64,000 nucleotides of DNA from Pyrinomonadaceae bacterium (lineage in GTDB: Bacteria; Acidobacteriota; Blastocatellia; Pyrinomonadales; Pyrinomonadaceae). The notes below the pieces were generated by a model. That model ran no database searches, was not told the origin of the DNA, and saw only the letters and a list, made by a program, of their open reading frames with translations. The DNA lies in the NCBI GenBank assembly GCA_019186825.1, contig JABARP010000012.1, positions 259,532 through 323,531 on the forward strand. Reading direction: 5' to 3'. Positions 51,917 through 60,814 of the stretch are shown here, piece by piece (within the stretch, counting starts at the first letter, position 1; every line of letters begins with the position of its first letter). The position numbers and the translations under genes were made by a program.

Positions 51917-54124
51917 ATGTTTAAGAATAAGCCGTTTCTTTCCCTGGTCGTTGTCCTTTCGCTTGTTTTCGCTGCGTTACCGCTCTCGGCAGCAGCACAG
52001 ACCGCACCTGCACCGCAGTCCGCATCGACGAACTACGATGCCGCTCTTGCGAAGATCGAAAAGACGATCAACGAACGCCGCGAAGAGCTCGGCATCCCCG
52101 GTGCGGCACTCGCGATCGTAAAGGATGGAAAGGTCATTTATGCAAACGGCCTCGGGTATAAGGATCTTGAGAAGAAAATTCCTGCCACGGCCGATACGCA
52201 GTTTGCGATCGGTTCGGCGACAAAAGCCTTTACGGCCCTGTCTGTGCTGATCGCGCAGGACCAGGGAAAACTTTCGCTCGACGATTCGCCGAAGAAATAC
52301 CTTCCGTATTTTAAGATCAACGACCCCGAGACGGACAAGAAGATCGTTATCCGCGACCTGCTCGATCATTCATCCGGGCTGACACGCACCGACCTTGCGA
52401 TGATCACCGGCGAGTTAACGCGAAAAGAGCTGATCGAGATTACAGGCCTTGCAAAACCGACGGCAAAGCTTCACGAGAAGTTTCAATATCAGAATATTAT
52501 GTTCGCCGCCGCGGGCGAGATCTCTGCGACGGTCGAGAAAAGCACGTGGAACAAGGTCATCAGCTCCGAGATCCTACAACCTCTGGGGATGAACAACAGC
52601 ACGACGACGATAGCCGCGATGACGAAGGCCAGGGATTATTCATTCGGCTATGAATACAACTTCGACACGAAGGCGGCGAGGCGGCTGCCGTTCCGCGAGA
52701 TCACGGCTTCGGCACCGGCAGGCGCGATAAATTCGAGCGTCAATGACATGGCGAAATGGGTCGAGTTCGTTGCAAGCGGCGGTGAACTCAATGGCAAGCG
52801 TCTTGTTTCCGAAAAAGGCTACGAGGAATGGACAAAGCCGCAGATGCCGATAGGCGGCAAGGTCGCTTACGGCCTCGGCTGGTTCATCGAAGATTGGCAC
52901 GGGTTAAAGGTGCTTCAGCACGGCGGCAACATCGATGGTTTTAACGCGATGGTCGCCGTAATGCCGGAGAAGAAGCTCGGGTTTGTGCTTCTGACGAATG
53001 TCTCCGGTTCGCCGCTTACGGACGAAGCCAAGAACATCATCTGGTCGGCGCTTTTGCCCGATGCCGTTCCGCAAAAGCCTGCTGAAACTCCCGGAAAGGA
53101 CGCGGCGGCCGCGCAAACCTTTCCAAAGGTCAGCGCAGACCTCCTTATCGGAACGTGGGCGACCGCAAAAGGCACGCTTAAGACCGATATCAGAAAGGAC
53201 GGCGACAAGGTGACGCTGAACGTGCCGGGGCAGCAGCCGTATCCGCTTGTTGCAAAGCCTGACGGCAGTTTCTCGCTTTCGCCGCTGCCCGATAGTTTTT
53301 CGATAAGCGCAAAGGTCGATGCATCGGGTAAGGTTACGGCGCTCTCGCTCGTTCAACCGCAAGGAACCGTTGAGCTTGTGCCGACGGCGCCGACCGAAAA
53401 ACCCGCGATCACGGTCGAAGAGCTCCACAAGAAGGTGATCGCAGCTCTCGGCGGAGAGGAGAACCTGCGGGCTCTCAAGTCCCGCGTTGTCGATGCCGAC
53501 GTGGACTTTGTAAATCAGGGCGTTACGGGCACGGCCCGCAGCTATACGGAAGCTCCGAATATGTCTGCAACAGCGACGACCTTCTCCGCCCTTGGGAAGA
53601 CGATCGGCAAGGCTTATGAATATTTCGACGGGACGAACGGCGACGAGACGTCGACATTCGCACCGACCGACGTTTGGGCCGGTTTGAAGCTCGATAATGC
53701 GCGGCTTGCGGCAGATTTTTACAGGATGCTCAAATGGGACGAGAATTTCTCCGCGATCGACATTCAGTCCGTCGTAAAGGTTAACGGCAAGGACACGTAT
53801 GCCGTGAAGTTCACACCGAAGAAAGGCACCGAATATACGGTGTATTTTTCGACCGAGACGTTTTTGCCCGTAAAGCAGGACGCAATGAGCGTCTCGAGCA
53901 CGAGCAAACAGCGGCTGCCGTATTCTGAGGAATATTCCGATTACAGGAAGGTTGACGGTTTGATGATCCCGTTCGTTGTTACGACGAATTCACTCAGTAT
54001 GGGCAAGATCGTCATAACGATCAAGGACATCAAGCAGAACGTGCCGATCGACCCGAAGGTGTTTACGCATCACGATGTTGCTCTCGATAAAGCAAGGTCA
54101 CGAAAGGCCGGCAACGCCCATTAG
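51917..54124 (+). CDS. Secreted beta-lactamase-family serine hydrolase with extra C-terminal domains
   Basis: The 735-residue protein has a signal peptide (about 1-28), a class C beta-lactamase/D-aminopeptidase-type domain (about 40-400), and two extra parts. The active-site motif is SxxK ([10 protein letters not shown], Ser about residue 95), with YxN ([10 protein letters not shown]) and HGG ([10 protein letters not shown]). Residues about 410-500 are a beta-rich DUF3471-like domain. Residues about 505-720 look like an outer-membrane LolA-like domain ([44 protein letters not shown]). It may act on D-amino-acid or ester substrates in the periplasm. Its 3' end overlaps ttcA by 27 bases, convergent. 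Confidence 0.85.
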   Translation: MFKNKPFLSLVVVLSLVFAALPLSAAAQTAPAPQSASTNYDAALAKIEKTINERREELGIPGAALAIVKDGKVIYANGLGYKDLEKKIPATADTQFAIGSATKAFTALSVLIAQDQGKLSLDDSPKKYLPYFKINDPETDKKIVIRDLLDHSSGLTRTDLAMITGELTRKELIEITGLAKPTAKLHEKFQYQNIMFAAAGEISATVEKSTWNKVISSEILQPLGMNNSTTTIAAMTKARDYSFGYEYNFDTKAARRLPFREITASAPAGAINSSVNDMAKWVEFVASGGELNGKRLVSEKGYEEWTKPQMPIGGKVAYGLGWFIEDWHGLKVLQHGGNIDGFNAMVAVMPEKKLGFVLLTNVSGSPLTDEAKNIIWSALLPDAVPQKPAETPGKDAAAAQTFPKVSADLLIGTWATAKGTLKTDIRKDGDKVTLNVPGQQPYPLVAKPDGSFSLSPLPDSFSISAKVDASGKVTALSLVQPQGTVELVPTAPTEKPAITVEELHKKVIAALGGEENLRALKSRVVDADVDFVNQGVTGTARSYTEAPNMSATATTFSALGKTIGKAYEYFDGTNGDETSTFAPTDVWAGLKLDNARLAADFYRMLKWDENFSAIDIQSVVKVNGKDTYAVKFTPKKGTEYTVYFSTETFLPVKQDAMSVSSTSKQRLPYSEEYSDYRKVDGLMIPFVVTTNSLSMGKIVITIKDIKQNVPIDPKVFTHHDVALDKARSRKAGNAH

Positions 54125-55063
54125 GTCCGGTTTGTAGGTCGATTCCGCGTGGTCGAAAATATCGTCGAGTTCCTTTTCGACCGAACCATGGCCGGGCGGG
54201 ATCGCCTTTATCGCAGGCTCGAAATTCTGAAAATCGTATAGCTCGGGATCGAGCAGGTGCGAGGCCGTTACCTGCGACAGCGCCGTCATCATCGTCGAGC
54301 GGATGAATGGCGTCTCTTTGGCAAGATCGTTCACAAGACGCTTCACGCGTGCCCGCTTCATATTCGGCTGCGAACCGCATAGGTTGCACGGGATGATCGG
54401 GAACTTTTGTTCCTCGGCGTATTCGACGATCTCCTTTTCGTGCACGTATGCAAGCGGCCGAATGATCGTGTTCCGCCCGTCATCCGAACGCAGGATCGGC
54501 GGCATCGCCTTTAGCTGCCCAACGTAAAAAAGGTTCATCAGGAAGGTCGCGATAATGTCGTCGGCGTGGTGGCCGAGCGCGATCTTTGTGCATTTCTCTT
54601 GGACGGCCGTCGTGTAGAGGATGCCGCGTCGGAGCCGCGAGCAAAGCGAACAGTACGTTTTCCCTTCGGGAATGTGGGCGGTAACGATCGAGTAAGTGTC
54701 TTCTTCGACGATGCGATAGTCAACGCCGAGGCCTTTCAGATACTCAGGAAGAACGTGCTCCGGGAAGCCGGGCTGCTTTTGGTCGAGATTCACAGCCAGA
54801 AGTTCGAAGTCGACCGGCGCACGCCGCCGAACATCGAGCAGCAGGTCAAGCAGCGTGTAGCTGTCCTTGCCGCCCGAAAGGCAGACCATTACCTTGTCGC
54901 CGTCCTCGATCATCGAAAAATCGGCGATGGCCTTGCCCATCTTCTTCAAAAGCTTTGTTTTTGCTGGAGTCTCTGCTTTCACCTTTACTGCCCTCTTCTC
55001 AGCCAACGCTTCCAGCCGATGGCGGAAACCTAATATGTTCCCACGATAATTTAGATTGTTCAA
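54098..55063 (-). CDS. ttcA: tRNA 2-thiocytidine synthetase
   Basis: The 321-residue enzyme adds sulfur to C32 of tRNA. It has the PP-loop SGGKDS (about residues 63-68), a CxxC in [11 protein letters not shown] (about 135) and a second Cys pair in [20 protein letters not shown], which bind a 4Fe-4S cluster, then [15 protein letters not shown]. The start is a TTG at 55063; a shorter product starting at Met42 would lose only a basic N-terminal part and cannot be excluded. It overlaps the end of the serine hydrolase gene on the other strand. Confidence 0.92.
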   Translation of the reverse strand: MNNLNYRGNILGFRHRLEALAEKRAVKVKAETPAKTKLLKKMGKAIADFSMIEDGDKVMVCLSGGKDSYTLLDLLLDVRRRAPVDFELLAVNLDQKQPGFPEHVLPEYLKGLGVDYRIVEEDTYSIVTAHIPEGKTYCSLCSRLRRGILYTTAVQEKCTKIALGHHADDIIATFLMNLFYVGQLKAMPPILRSDDGRNTIIRPLAYVHEKEIVEYAEEQKFPIIPCNLCGSQPNMKRARVKRLVNDLAKETPFIRSTMMTALSQVTASHLLDPELYDFQNFEPAIKAIPPGHGSVEKELDDIFDHAESTYKPDLMGVAGLS

Positions 55064-55285
55064 CCTGCCAAAATTGTGTGGACATCGTTGAACGAAGGTC
55101 TTATTATTGTAAATTAACGAAATTTAAGGCTCTGAGATGGGCTTAAGATCGGCTGTTTTTGCTATTGTTTCCCCGTAAAACGGCACTTACTTGATCGAAG
55201 CGGTGTTTGTGGACTTGAGTTTTTTGTCCATTAAAAGCGGCTTCGTGTGTTATATCAGACGAAATTCCACGAGAGGTACAATCTA

Positions 55286-55933
55286 ATGATTCGAATGGGT
55301 CGAAACACAAAACCCGAAACCGGCGGTTCTTACGGCGAAAGCAGCTCGGTCGAGCCCGAAGCTCCGTACCGCTATCAGTCAGAATCTCCACAGGTCGGAA
55401 TTCGCGGCGGGGCGATCTCCGACAGCGATGCCATGGCAAGAGATATAAAGGAAGGACGGCTTAGCGGCTTCGTTGGGCACGGCACGACGCTTACGGGCGA
55501 GACCGAGTTCCATGCGATGCTCCGCGTTGATGGACATCTGATCGGCACGGTCACATCCGAGGCCGGCACGCTTATCGTCGGGACGAATGGCATCGTCGAT
55601 GCAAATGTCTCGGTCGCGGCGGCTCTGATCAACGGGGTCGTCAATGGCGACGTTGTCGCAAGCGAAAAGCTGCAGCTTGGCCGCACAGCTCAGGTCATCG
55701 GCAACATTCAGGCACCGCGTCTTGTTGTCGAAGAGGGCGCCGTTATCGAGGGCAAATGCAGTATGGTACGCGCACGGCAGGACAGCGAGAAGACGACCGA
55801 AAAGGAGACGGTCGAATATCAATCGCAAACCACCTACGAGGAACCGGCGGCAACCGACGAAGAACGCCTCTCCGCGGCACTTTTTGATGAGGCCGAAGAG
55901 GAAGCTGAAACGGCAGAGGCCGCAGGCATTTGA
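55286..55933 (+). CDS. Bactofilin
   Basis: The 215-residue protein has a central bactofilin beta-helix domain of about 100 residues: GTTLTGETEFHAMLRVDGHLIGTVTSEAGTLIVGTNGIVDANVSVAAALINGVVNGDVVASEKLQLG, with the usual regular repeats. The N- and C-terminal tails are unstructured and acidic. Bactofilins are polymerising cytoskeletal proteins involved in shape, polarity or stalk formation. The ATG at 55286 has GAGAGG nearby. An upstream GTG at 55247 adds a short unconserved stretch. A terminator follows at 55977-56004. Confidence 0.88.
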   Translation: MIRMGRNTKPETGGSYGESSSVEPEAPYRYQSESPQVGIRGGAISDSDAMARDIKEGRLSGFVGHGTTLTGETEFHAMLRVDGHLIGTVTSEAGTLIVGTNGIVDANVSVAAALINGVVNGDVVASEKLQLGRTAQVIGNIQAPRLVVEEGAVIEGKCSMVRARQDSEKTTEKETVEYQSQTTYEEPAATDEERLSAALFDEAEEEAETAEAAGI

Positions 55934-55976
55934 TCCGCCGATCTTTGCGGGTCAAGGTAATTTTAATATCCTTTTT

Positions 55977-56004
55977 GGCGGACGTTTTTTGCGTCCGCCT
56001 TTTT
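55977..56004 (+). terminator. Rho-independent terminator after the bactofilin gene
   Basis: The stem GGCGGACG/CGTCCGCC with a 7-base loop (TTTTTTG) is followed by TTTTT. It ends the bactofilin transcript, 43 bases after its stop and 35 bases before the mscL start. Confidence 0.85.
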
Positions 56005-56038
56005 AGACTTGGTTCATTTTTGAGGAGAAGAGAACAGA

Positions 56039-56458
56039 ATGCTTAGCGAATTCAAACAGTTCATTGCACGCGGGAATGTTATCGACCTTGCGATCGCGGT
56101 CATCATGGGCGCAGCCTTCGGCGCCATCGTAAAGACGTTTACCGATGGCATCGTAATGCCTGTCGTCGGCATGCTGACCGGCGGTATCGATTTTAAGAGC
56201 AAGGTGATCAACCTCGGGTCGATGCCTGTCGATACGCCCGATCAGATCGCGGCGGCAACCGCGGCAAAACAGCCTTTGATCCTTTACGGCCAGCTGATCA
56301 ACGACATTATCGTCTTCCTGATCGTCGCGTTCGTGATGTTCCTGCTTGCAAAGTACGTCGTTAAACTCGTCAAGGGACTCGAGGCCGAACCGGCACCTCC
56401 GACCGCGGAGGAAACTTTGCTCGGCGAGATCCGTGACATCCTGAAGGCGAAGAATTAG
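56039..56458 (+). CDS. mscL: Large-conductance mechanosensitive channel
   Basis: The 139-residue protein has the MscL plan: an N-terminal helix with MLSEFKQFIARGNVIDLAIAVIMGAAFGAIVKTFTDGIVMPVVG (the gate helix), a periplasmic loop, and a second helix (IIVFLIVAFVMFLLAKY), followed by a charged helical tail. It releases small solutes under osmotic down-shock. The ribosome site AGGAGAAGAG precedes the ATG. Its stop overlaps the convergent formyl-THF cyclo-ligase gene by 4 bases. Confidence 0.95.
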   Translation: MLSEFKQFIARGNVIDLAIAVIMGAAFGAIVKTFTDGIVMPVVGMLTGGIDFKSKVINLGSMPVDTPDQIAAATAAKQPLILYGQLINDIIVFLIVAFVMFLLAKYVVKLVKGLEAEPAPPTAEETLLGEIRDILKAKN

Positions 56459-57063
56459 TTGGGCCAGTCGTTCAGCTCTTTGACCGAGGTTTCGGGGCGA
56501 AAGATGCTGTCCGGCGTGATGACAACATCGAGCGGCACATCCGCCTCGTGAGTCTCGATCGGCTCGTCGAGCGTCGGCCAGTGGCAAAGCCCGACCTTCA
56601 GGCAGTCGAGCCGCGTCCGGCGCAAGAAGCGGTCGTAAAAACCCTTTCCGTAACCGACGCGATGGCCGAAATGATCGAATCCGAGCATCGGAACCAGCAC
56701 GATGTCGAGGTCGGTCGTTGCGATCATCTCACCCGATGCGGGTTCGCGAATGCCCCAGCGTTCTTCGGCAAGCGGTGTGCGTTCGTTGAACTCGATGCTC
56801 TGCATCATGCCCGTCTCGTGATCGATCCGCGGCGCGTATGTCGTGATATACGGCCGATCGCGCCAGATACGCATATAGATCATCGACGTGTCGATCTCAT
56901 TGAACTTTGCGATGCGGATGAACGTGTGCAGGCAGCGGATCGCCATCAGGTCGATCTCCGCAAAGAACCGGTCGCTGATCTTTCGGCTCATCTCAACGAC
57001 CTCGCCCGCACTAAGATCCCTACGGCGGGCAAGCAGGTCATTTCGAAGCTCGGTCTTGGTCAT
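56455..57063 (-). CDS. 5-formyltetrahydrofolate cyclo-ligase
   Basis: The 202-residue enzyme returns 5-formyl-THF to the folate pool. It has the family ATP/folate motifs: an N-terminal TKTELRNDLLARRRDLSA, and the closing IVLVPMLGFDHFGHRVGYGKGFYDRFL, whose GYGKGFYD loop is the signature. The ATG at 57063 is chosen; an upstream extension would overlap mnmA and contain no family residues. It follows mnmA by 10 bases and is probably co-transcribed. Confidence 0.88.
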   Translation of the reverse strand: MTKTELRNDLLARRRDLSAGEVVEMSRKISDRFFAEIDLMAIRCLHTFIRIAKFNEIDTSMIYMRIWRDRPYITTYAPRIDHETGMMQSIEFNERTPLAEERWGIREPASGEMIATTDLDIVLVPMLGFDHFGHRVGYGKGFYDRFLRRTRLDCLKVGLCHWPTLDEPIETHEADVPLDVVITPDSIFRPETSVKELNDWPN

Positions 57064-57073
57064 TTCGGTGAAG

Positions 57074-58192
57074 CTAATTTCGCTTGATCCAGCCGCCGCC
57101 GAGCACTTCTTCAGCGGTCTCGAGATCGTAGAAGATCGCGGCCTGGCCGGGCGTAACGGCGCGTTGCGGTTCGTCGAATTCGATGCGTGCCCGATCATCC
57201 GGAAGCGGAAAGATCGTCGCAGCCGCGGGCTCATGTCGATAACGAACCTTCACGCGCGCACGAACTTCTCCCGCAGGCGTAAGTGAAGATGTCCAGTTCA
57301 CACCGCCGACCGTAAATTCACTGCACGCGAGATCCGCTTCATCGCCGACGATCACACGATTCTTCGCGCGTTCGATCTGTGTAACATAAAGCGGCTTCTC
57401 ACTCGAAATGCCGAGGCCTCGTCGCTGTCCGACGGTATAACGGTGTATGCCTGTATGCTGCCCGAGAACCTGGCCGGCAGCATCGACGATCTCGCCGCCC
57501 TCGGGAAGCTCGGCTTCTCTGCCTTCGTGCGCGAGGTAGCGGTCGATAAACTCTGAATACTTGCCGTCGGGCACGAAGCAGATCTCCTGCGACTCGGCCT
57601 TTTCCGCCGTGTAAAGCTCCGAAGAACGCGCGACATCGCGAGCCTCAGCCTTGTCCATCTCGCCGAGGGGAAAGAGCGCGCGTGAGAGCTGCTCCTGCGT
57701 CAATTCCCACAGGAAGTAGCTCTGATCTTTGTTCCGGTCGCGTCCGCGAAGCAATTTGTATCTTCCCGCTTTTTCATCGTACTCAACACGTGCGTAATGC
57801 CCTGTCGCGACCTTTTCGCAGCCGACCGACAAGGCCATTCGATCGAGCGACGCGAACTTCAAACGCGAGTTGCACGCAACGCACGGTATCGGCGTCTCGC
57901 CCGAAAGATACGACGCGATAAAAGGCTCGACAACATCGCGGTCAAAATCCTTTTCTAAATTGAGTACATAAAATGGGAAGCCTAGCTTTTCAGCGACGCG
58001 GCGTGCATCGTAAACATCGTCAAGCGAGCAGCAACGCGAAGGCAGCGGCTCGCCGTTCTCGTCCGTGTTGATCAGACGCCGCTGATCCCACAGCTGCATC
58101 GTGAAGCCGACGAGGTCGTGCCCCTGCTCTTTTAATATCGCGGCCGCCGCCGAACTGTCGACACCGCCGCTCATTGCTACCGCGATCTTCAT
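57074..58192 (-). CDS. mnmA: tRNA-specific 2-thiouridylase
   Basis: The 372-residue enzyme thiolates U34 of tRNAs for Glu, Gln and Lys. It starts [17 protein letters not shown] with the PP-loop SGGVDS (8-13), and has the active-site cysteines in [12 protein letters not shown] and [13 protein letters not shown], then [17 protein letters not shown] and the C-terminal [18 protein letters not shown]. All catalytic cysteines are intact. It is upstream of the formyl-THF cyclo-ligase gene. Confidence 0.95.
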   Translation of the reverse strand: MKIAVAMSGGVDSSAAAAILKEQGHDLVGFTMQLWDQRRLINTDENGEPLPSRCCSLDDVYDARRVAEKLGFPFYVLNLEKDFDRDVVEPFIASYLSGETPIPCVACNSRLKFASLDRMALSVGCEKVATGHYARVEYDEKAGRYKLLRGRDRNKDQSYFLWELTQEQLSRALFPLGEMDKAEARDVARSSELYTAEKAESQEICFVPDGKYSEFIDRYLAHEGREAELPEGGEIVDAAGQVLGQHTGIHRYTVGQRRGLGISSEKPLYVTQIERAKNRVIVGDEADLACSEFTVGGVNWTSSLTPAGEVRARVKVRYRHEPAAATIFPLPDDRARIEFDEPQRAVTPGQAAIFYDLETAEEVLGGGWIKRN

Positions 58193-58558
58193 AATACGCC
58201 TCGCACCAATAGCGAAACTCTTTATTATAGCCCTCCGAGCGAACTAATTAGTAATTAAATAATTGATAATTGGTAATTGCGGGATCGTCGGATCCGCTCT
58301 GAACGGCGCGAAAAATCAACTCTTGTAGATTTTCATTTCCTGCGTCGGATGCTATAGTCTCTTCTGCTATGAAGACCTCTGTCCGCTAAATAACCTCCCG
58401 AACAACTTTGGCGAAAGGCACTTGGTGCGCTTCATATTCGCGCAACCAGAGTGGCGGAACGTCTTTTTCTTGTGGCTTTGCCGCGAAGGCCCACGGGTGT
58501 TCATGCATCCCGCAGGGCAAAGTGGTTTTTCACGAACCGAAAGCGAACTTTATTTTTT
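58193..58558. other. Divergent intergenic region mnmA / MATE transporter
   Basis: The 366-base gap contains an AT-rich repeat tract (about 58240-58280) with several TAATTA/AATTG units, likely promoter DNA for one or both divergent genes. An apparently open plus-strand stretch before 58559 is basic and not conserved, so it is not used as an N-terminus. No terminator or RNA gene is evident. Confidence 0.4.
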
Positions 58559-59977
58559 ATGTCCACGAACGGTAACGACACGGAGGTGTCTAAAGAATCA
58601 GTATTTTCGATCTTGAGAGAATCGATCGCCGGATCGAACCGCGACTTCACAACCGCGCCTTTGGGGACGGCGATCTTTCTGTTGGCTGTGCCGATGATCG
58701 TCGAGATGTTCGCAGAGAGTTTGTTTGCGATCGTCGATATCTTTTTTGTCGCGCATATCGGGGCAGACGCGATCGCGGTCGTCGGCATTACCGAATCGAT
58801 GATGTTTCTCATCTATTCGGTGGCGATCGGCATTGCGGTCGGCGCGACAGCGACAGTTGCACGGCGCGTCGGCGAGGGTGATCCGGACGGCGCTTCGCGA
58901 ACGGCGACGCACGCGATCTATCTCGGACTTGCTGCCTCGGCAATTCTGGGTGTGATCGGCTTTGTGTTCGCGGCGGATCTCCTGCGGCTGATGGGTGCGG
59001 AGCTGTCCGTAGTTGCGACCGGCACGACGTTTACGCGAATAATGCTCGGCGGCAATATCGTCGTGCTTGCGCTCTTCCTCCTAAATGCGATATTTCGCGG
59101 AGCGGGCGATGCGGCGATCGCGATGCGCGTGCTTTGGTTCGCGAATATTCTGAACATCATTCTCGGGCCGTGTTTTATCCTCGGGATCGGATTCTTTCCG
59201 GAACTTGGCGTAACGGGTGCGGCAGTCGGCACGACGATCGGCCGCGCGTGCGGTGCGCTCTACGCGGCGTATTGCCTCTTCTTCGGCAACCGCCGAATCA
59301 CGATCAGCCGTGAACACTGGCGTCTCGAACCCGATCGGCTATTGAAGCTCGTAAAGGTCTCGGCGCCGGCCGTACTGCAATTCTTTGTACAGACGGCAAG
59401 TTGGATCGGGCTTGTTCGTGTCGTGACCGGATTCGGAACGGCGGCAGTTGCGGGCTATCAGATCGGGATCAGGATGGTAATGTTCGCGTTGCTGCCATCT
59501 ATCGGCCTCGCAAATGCTGCGGCTACTCTCGTTGGCCAGAATCTCGGTGCAGGAAAGCCCGAACGTGCGGAGCAGGCAGTGTGGAAGACCGTGCGTTACA
59601 ACGTGGTCGTGCAGACGTCGATCGGGCTCTTGTTCGTGATCTTTGCGGCTCAGATCGCCGCCGTTTTTTCGACCGAGCCTGACGTTCACGCCTATGCGAC
59701 CGATGCGCTTCGCGTGATCGCGTACGGGTTTTTCTTCTACGCTGTTGGAATGGTGCTCGAAACGGCGTTCAACGGTGCGGGCGACACGATCACGCCGACG
59801 TATATCGCTCTAGGCGTATTCTGGCTCTTTGAGATACCGCTTGCGTACTTGCTTGCGTATCATTTCGGGCTCGGCGCACACGGAGCATTCTGGTCGATAA
59901 CGATCGCGTTCTCGGTGCTTGCGGTCGTCTCGGCCGCGATCTTCAAGCGCGGAAGGTGGAAGCTCAAAGAGGTGTAA
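58559..59977 (+). CDS. MATE-family multidrug/toxin efflux transporter
   Basis: The 472-residue protein has about twelve transmembrane helices in the MATE (NorM/DinF-like) two-bundle arrangement. Family features include an N-terminal GTAIFLLAVPMIVEMFAESLFAIVDIFFVAHIG, a central GAGDAAIAMRVLWFANILNIILGPCFI, and in the second half NAAATLVGQNLGAGKPERAEQAVWKT. It exports small toxic compounds in exchange for sodium or protons. ATG 58559 begins the conserved region. Confidence 0.92.
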   Translation: MSTNGNDTEVSKESVFSILRESIAGSNRDFTTAPLGTAIFLLAVPMIVEMFAESLFAIVDIFFVAHIGADAIAVVGITESMMFLIYSVAIGIAVGATATVARRVGEGDPDGASRTATHAIYLGLAASAILGVIGFVFAADLLRLMGAELSVVATGTTFTRIMLGGNIVVLALFLLNAIFRGAGDAAIAMRVLWFANILNIILGPCFILGIGFFPELGVTGAAVGTTIGRACGALYAAYCLFFGNRRITISREHWRLEPDRLLKLVKVSAPAVLQFFVQTASWIGLVRVVTGFGTAAVAGYQIGIRMVMFALLPSIGLANAAATLVGQNLGAGKPERAEQAVWKTVRYNVVVQTSIGLLFVIFAAQIAAVFSTEPDVHAYATDALRVIAYGFFFYAVGMVLETAFNGAGDTITPTYIALGVFWLFEIPLAYLLAYHFGLGAHGAFWSITIAFSVLAVVSAAIFKRGRWKLKEV

Positions 59978-60057
59978 GAGGGATGCGTGACCGCGGAGGG
60001 ACGGCCTCATCCGCGGCCTTTTCCTGCGAAAGCGCGTATCTATGGTAAAACCTTTCT

Positions 60058-60759
60058 ATGCGGCGAGAGAGTTTCCCTGATCCACTCGATTACGATTTTC
60101 CCGAATGGGTCGAGATCGGCGAATACCTCTATCGCTCCGATGGCGTCGTCTCCTACGGCACGCCGTTGACGGTCGAGAACATCCGTGAGGCCTATTCAAA
60201 AGGCATTTTCCCGTGGCACACGCCGGGATTGCCGCTGCCATGGCATTCGCCCGACCCGCGCGCGATCCTTGTTTTCGATGAGCTCACAATTCCGCGAAGC
60301 CTCGCAAAAATTCGGCGGCACAGCGAGCTAACCTTTTCGATCGATCGCGATTTTCGTTCAGTGATCGAGGCTTGTGCCGCAAGCTCTCGTCCGGATCAGC
60401 CGGGCACTTGGATCACGCAGGAATTCATCGACGTTTTTGTTGAAGCCCACACGGCCGGCATCGCACACAGCGTTGAGGCGTGGAACGCGAAAGGCGAACT
60501 TGTCGGCGGCCTGTATGGCGTCGATGCAGGCGGCGTCTTCTGCGGCGAATCGATGTTCTACCGCACACCGAACGCCTCAAAACTCGCCTTGCTATTCCTC
60601 ATCGAGCATCTTGCATCACACGGCTCGACATGGCTCGATACCCAGGTAATGACCCCGCACCTTGCCGCCCTCGGAGCAAAGGATATCCCTCGCGCCGATT
60701 TCCTTATGATGTTACACTCTGCACAGCGCAACAACCTCCTCACATTCCCGAAGGGCTAG
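60058..60759 (+). CDS. aat: Leucyl/phenylalanyl-tRNA-protein transferase
   Basis: The 233-residue enzyme attaches Leu or Phe to N-terminal Arg or Lys of proteins, making them ClpS/ClpAP substrates. It shows GIFPWHTPGLPLPWHSPDPRAIL, GTWITQEFIDVFVEAHTAGIAHSVEAW, GGLYGVDAGGVFCGESMFYRTPNASKLAL and WLDTQVMTPHLAALGAKDIPRADF, all conserved in Aat. Length is normal. It lies 80 bases after the MATE gene. Confidence 0.95.
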   Translation: MRRESFPDPLDYDFPEWVEIGEYLYRSDGVVSYGTPLTVENIREAYSKGIFPWHTPGLPLPWHSPDPRAILVFDELTIPRSLAKIRRHSELTFSIDRDFRSVIEACAASSRPDQPGTWITQEFIDVFVEAHTAGIAHSVEAWNAKGELVGGLYGVDAGGVFCGESMFYRTPNASKLALLFLIEHLASHGSTWLDTQVMTPHLAALGAKDIPRADFLMMLHSAQRNNLLTFPKG

Positions 60760-60814
60760 CGGTCTATCGACCACCTCCCCGGTGAGGCGAATTTTTATCG
60801 AGCCGTTCCAAGAT

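Noticed and set aside
57064..57234. N-terminal extension of formyl-THF cyclo-ligase
   Set aside because: It overlaps mnmA and has no family residues; the ATG at 57063 is normal for the enzyme.
58451..58558. N-terminal extension of the MATE transporter
   Set aside because: The stretch is basic and lacks MATE-like features; the ATG at 58559 begins the typical protein.
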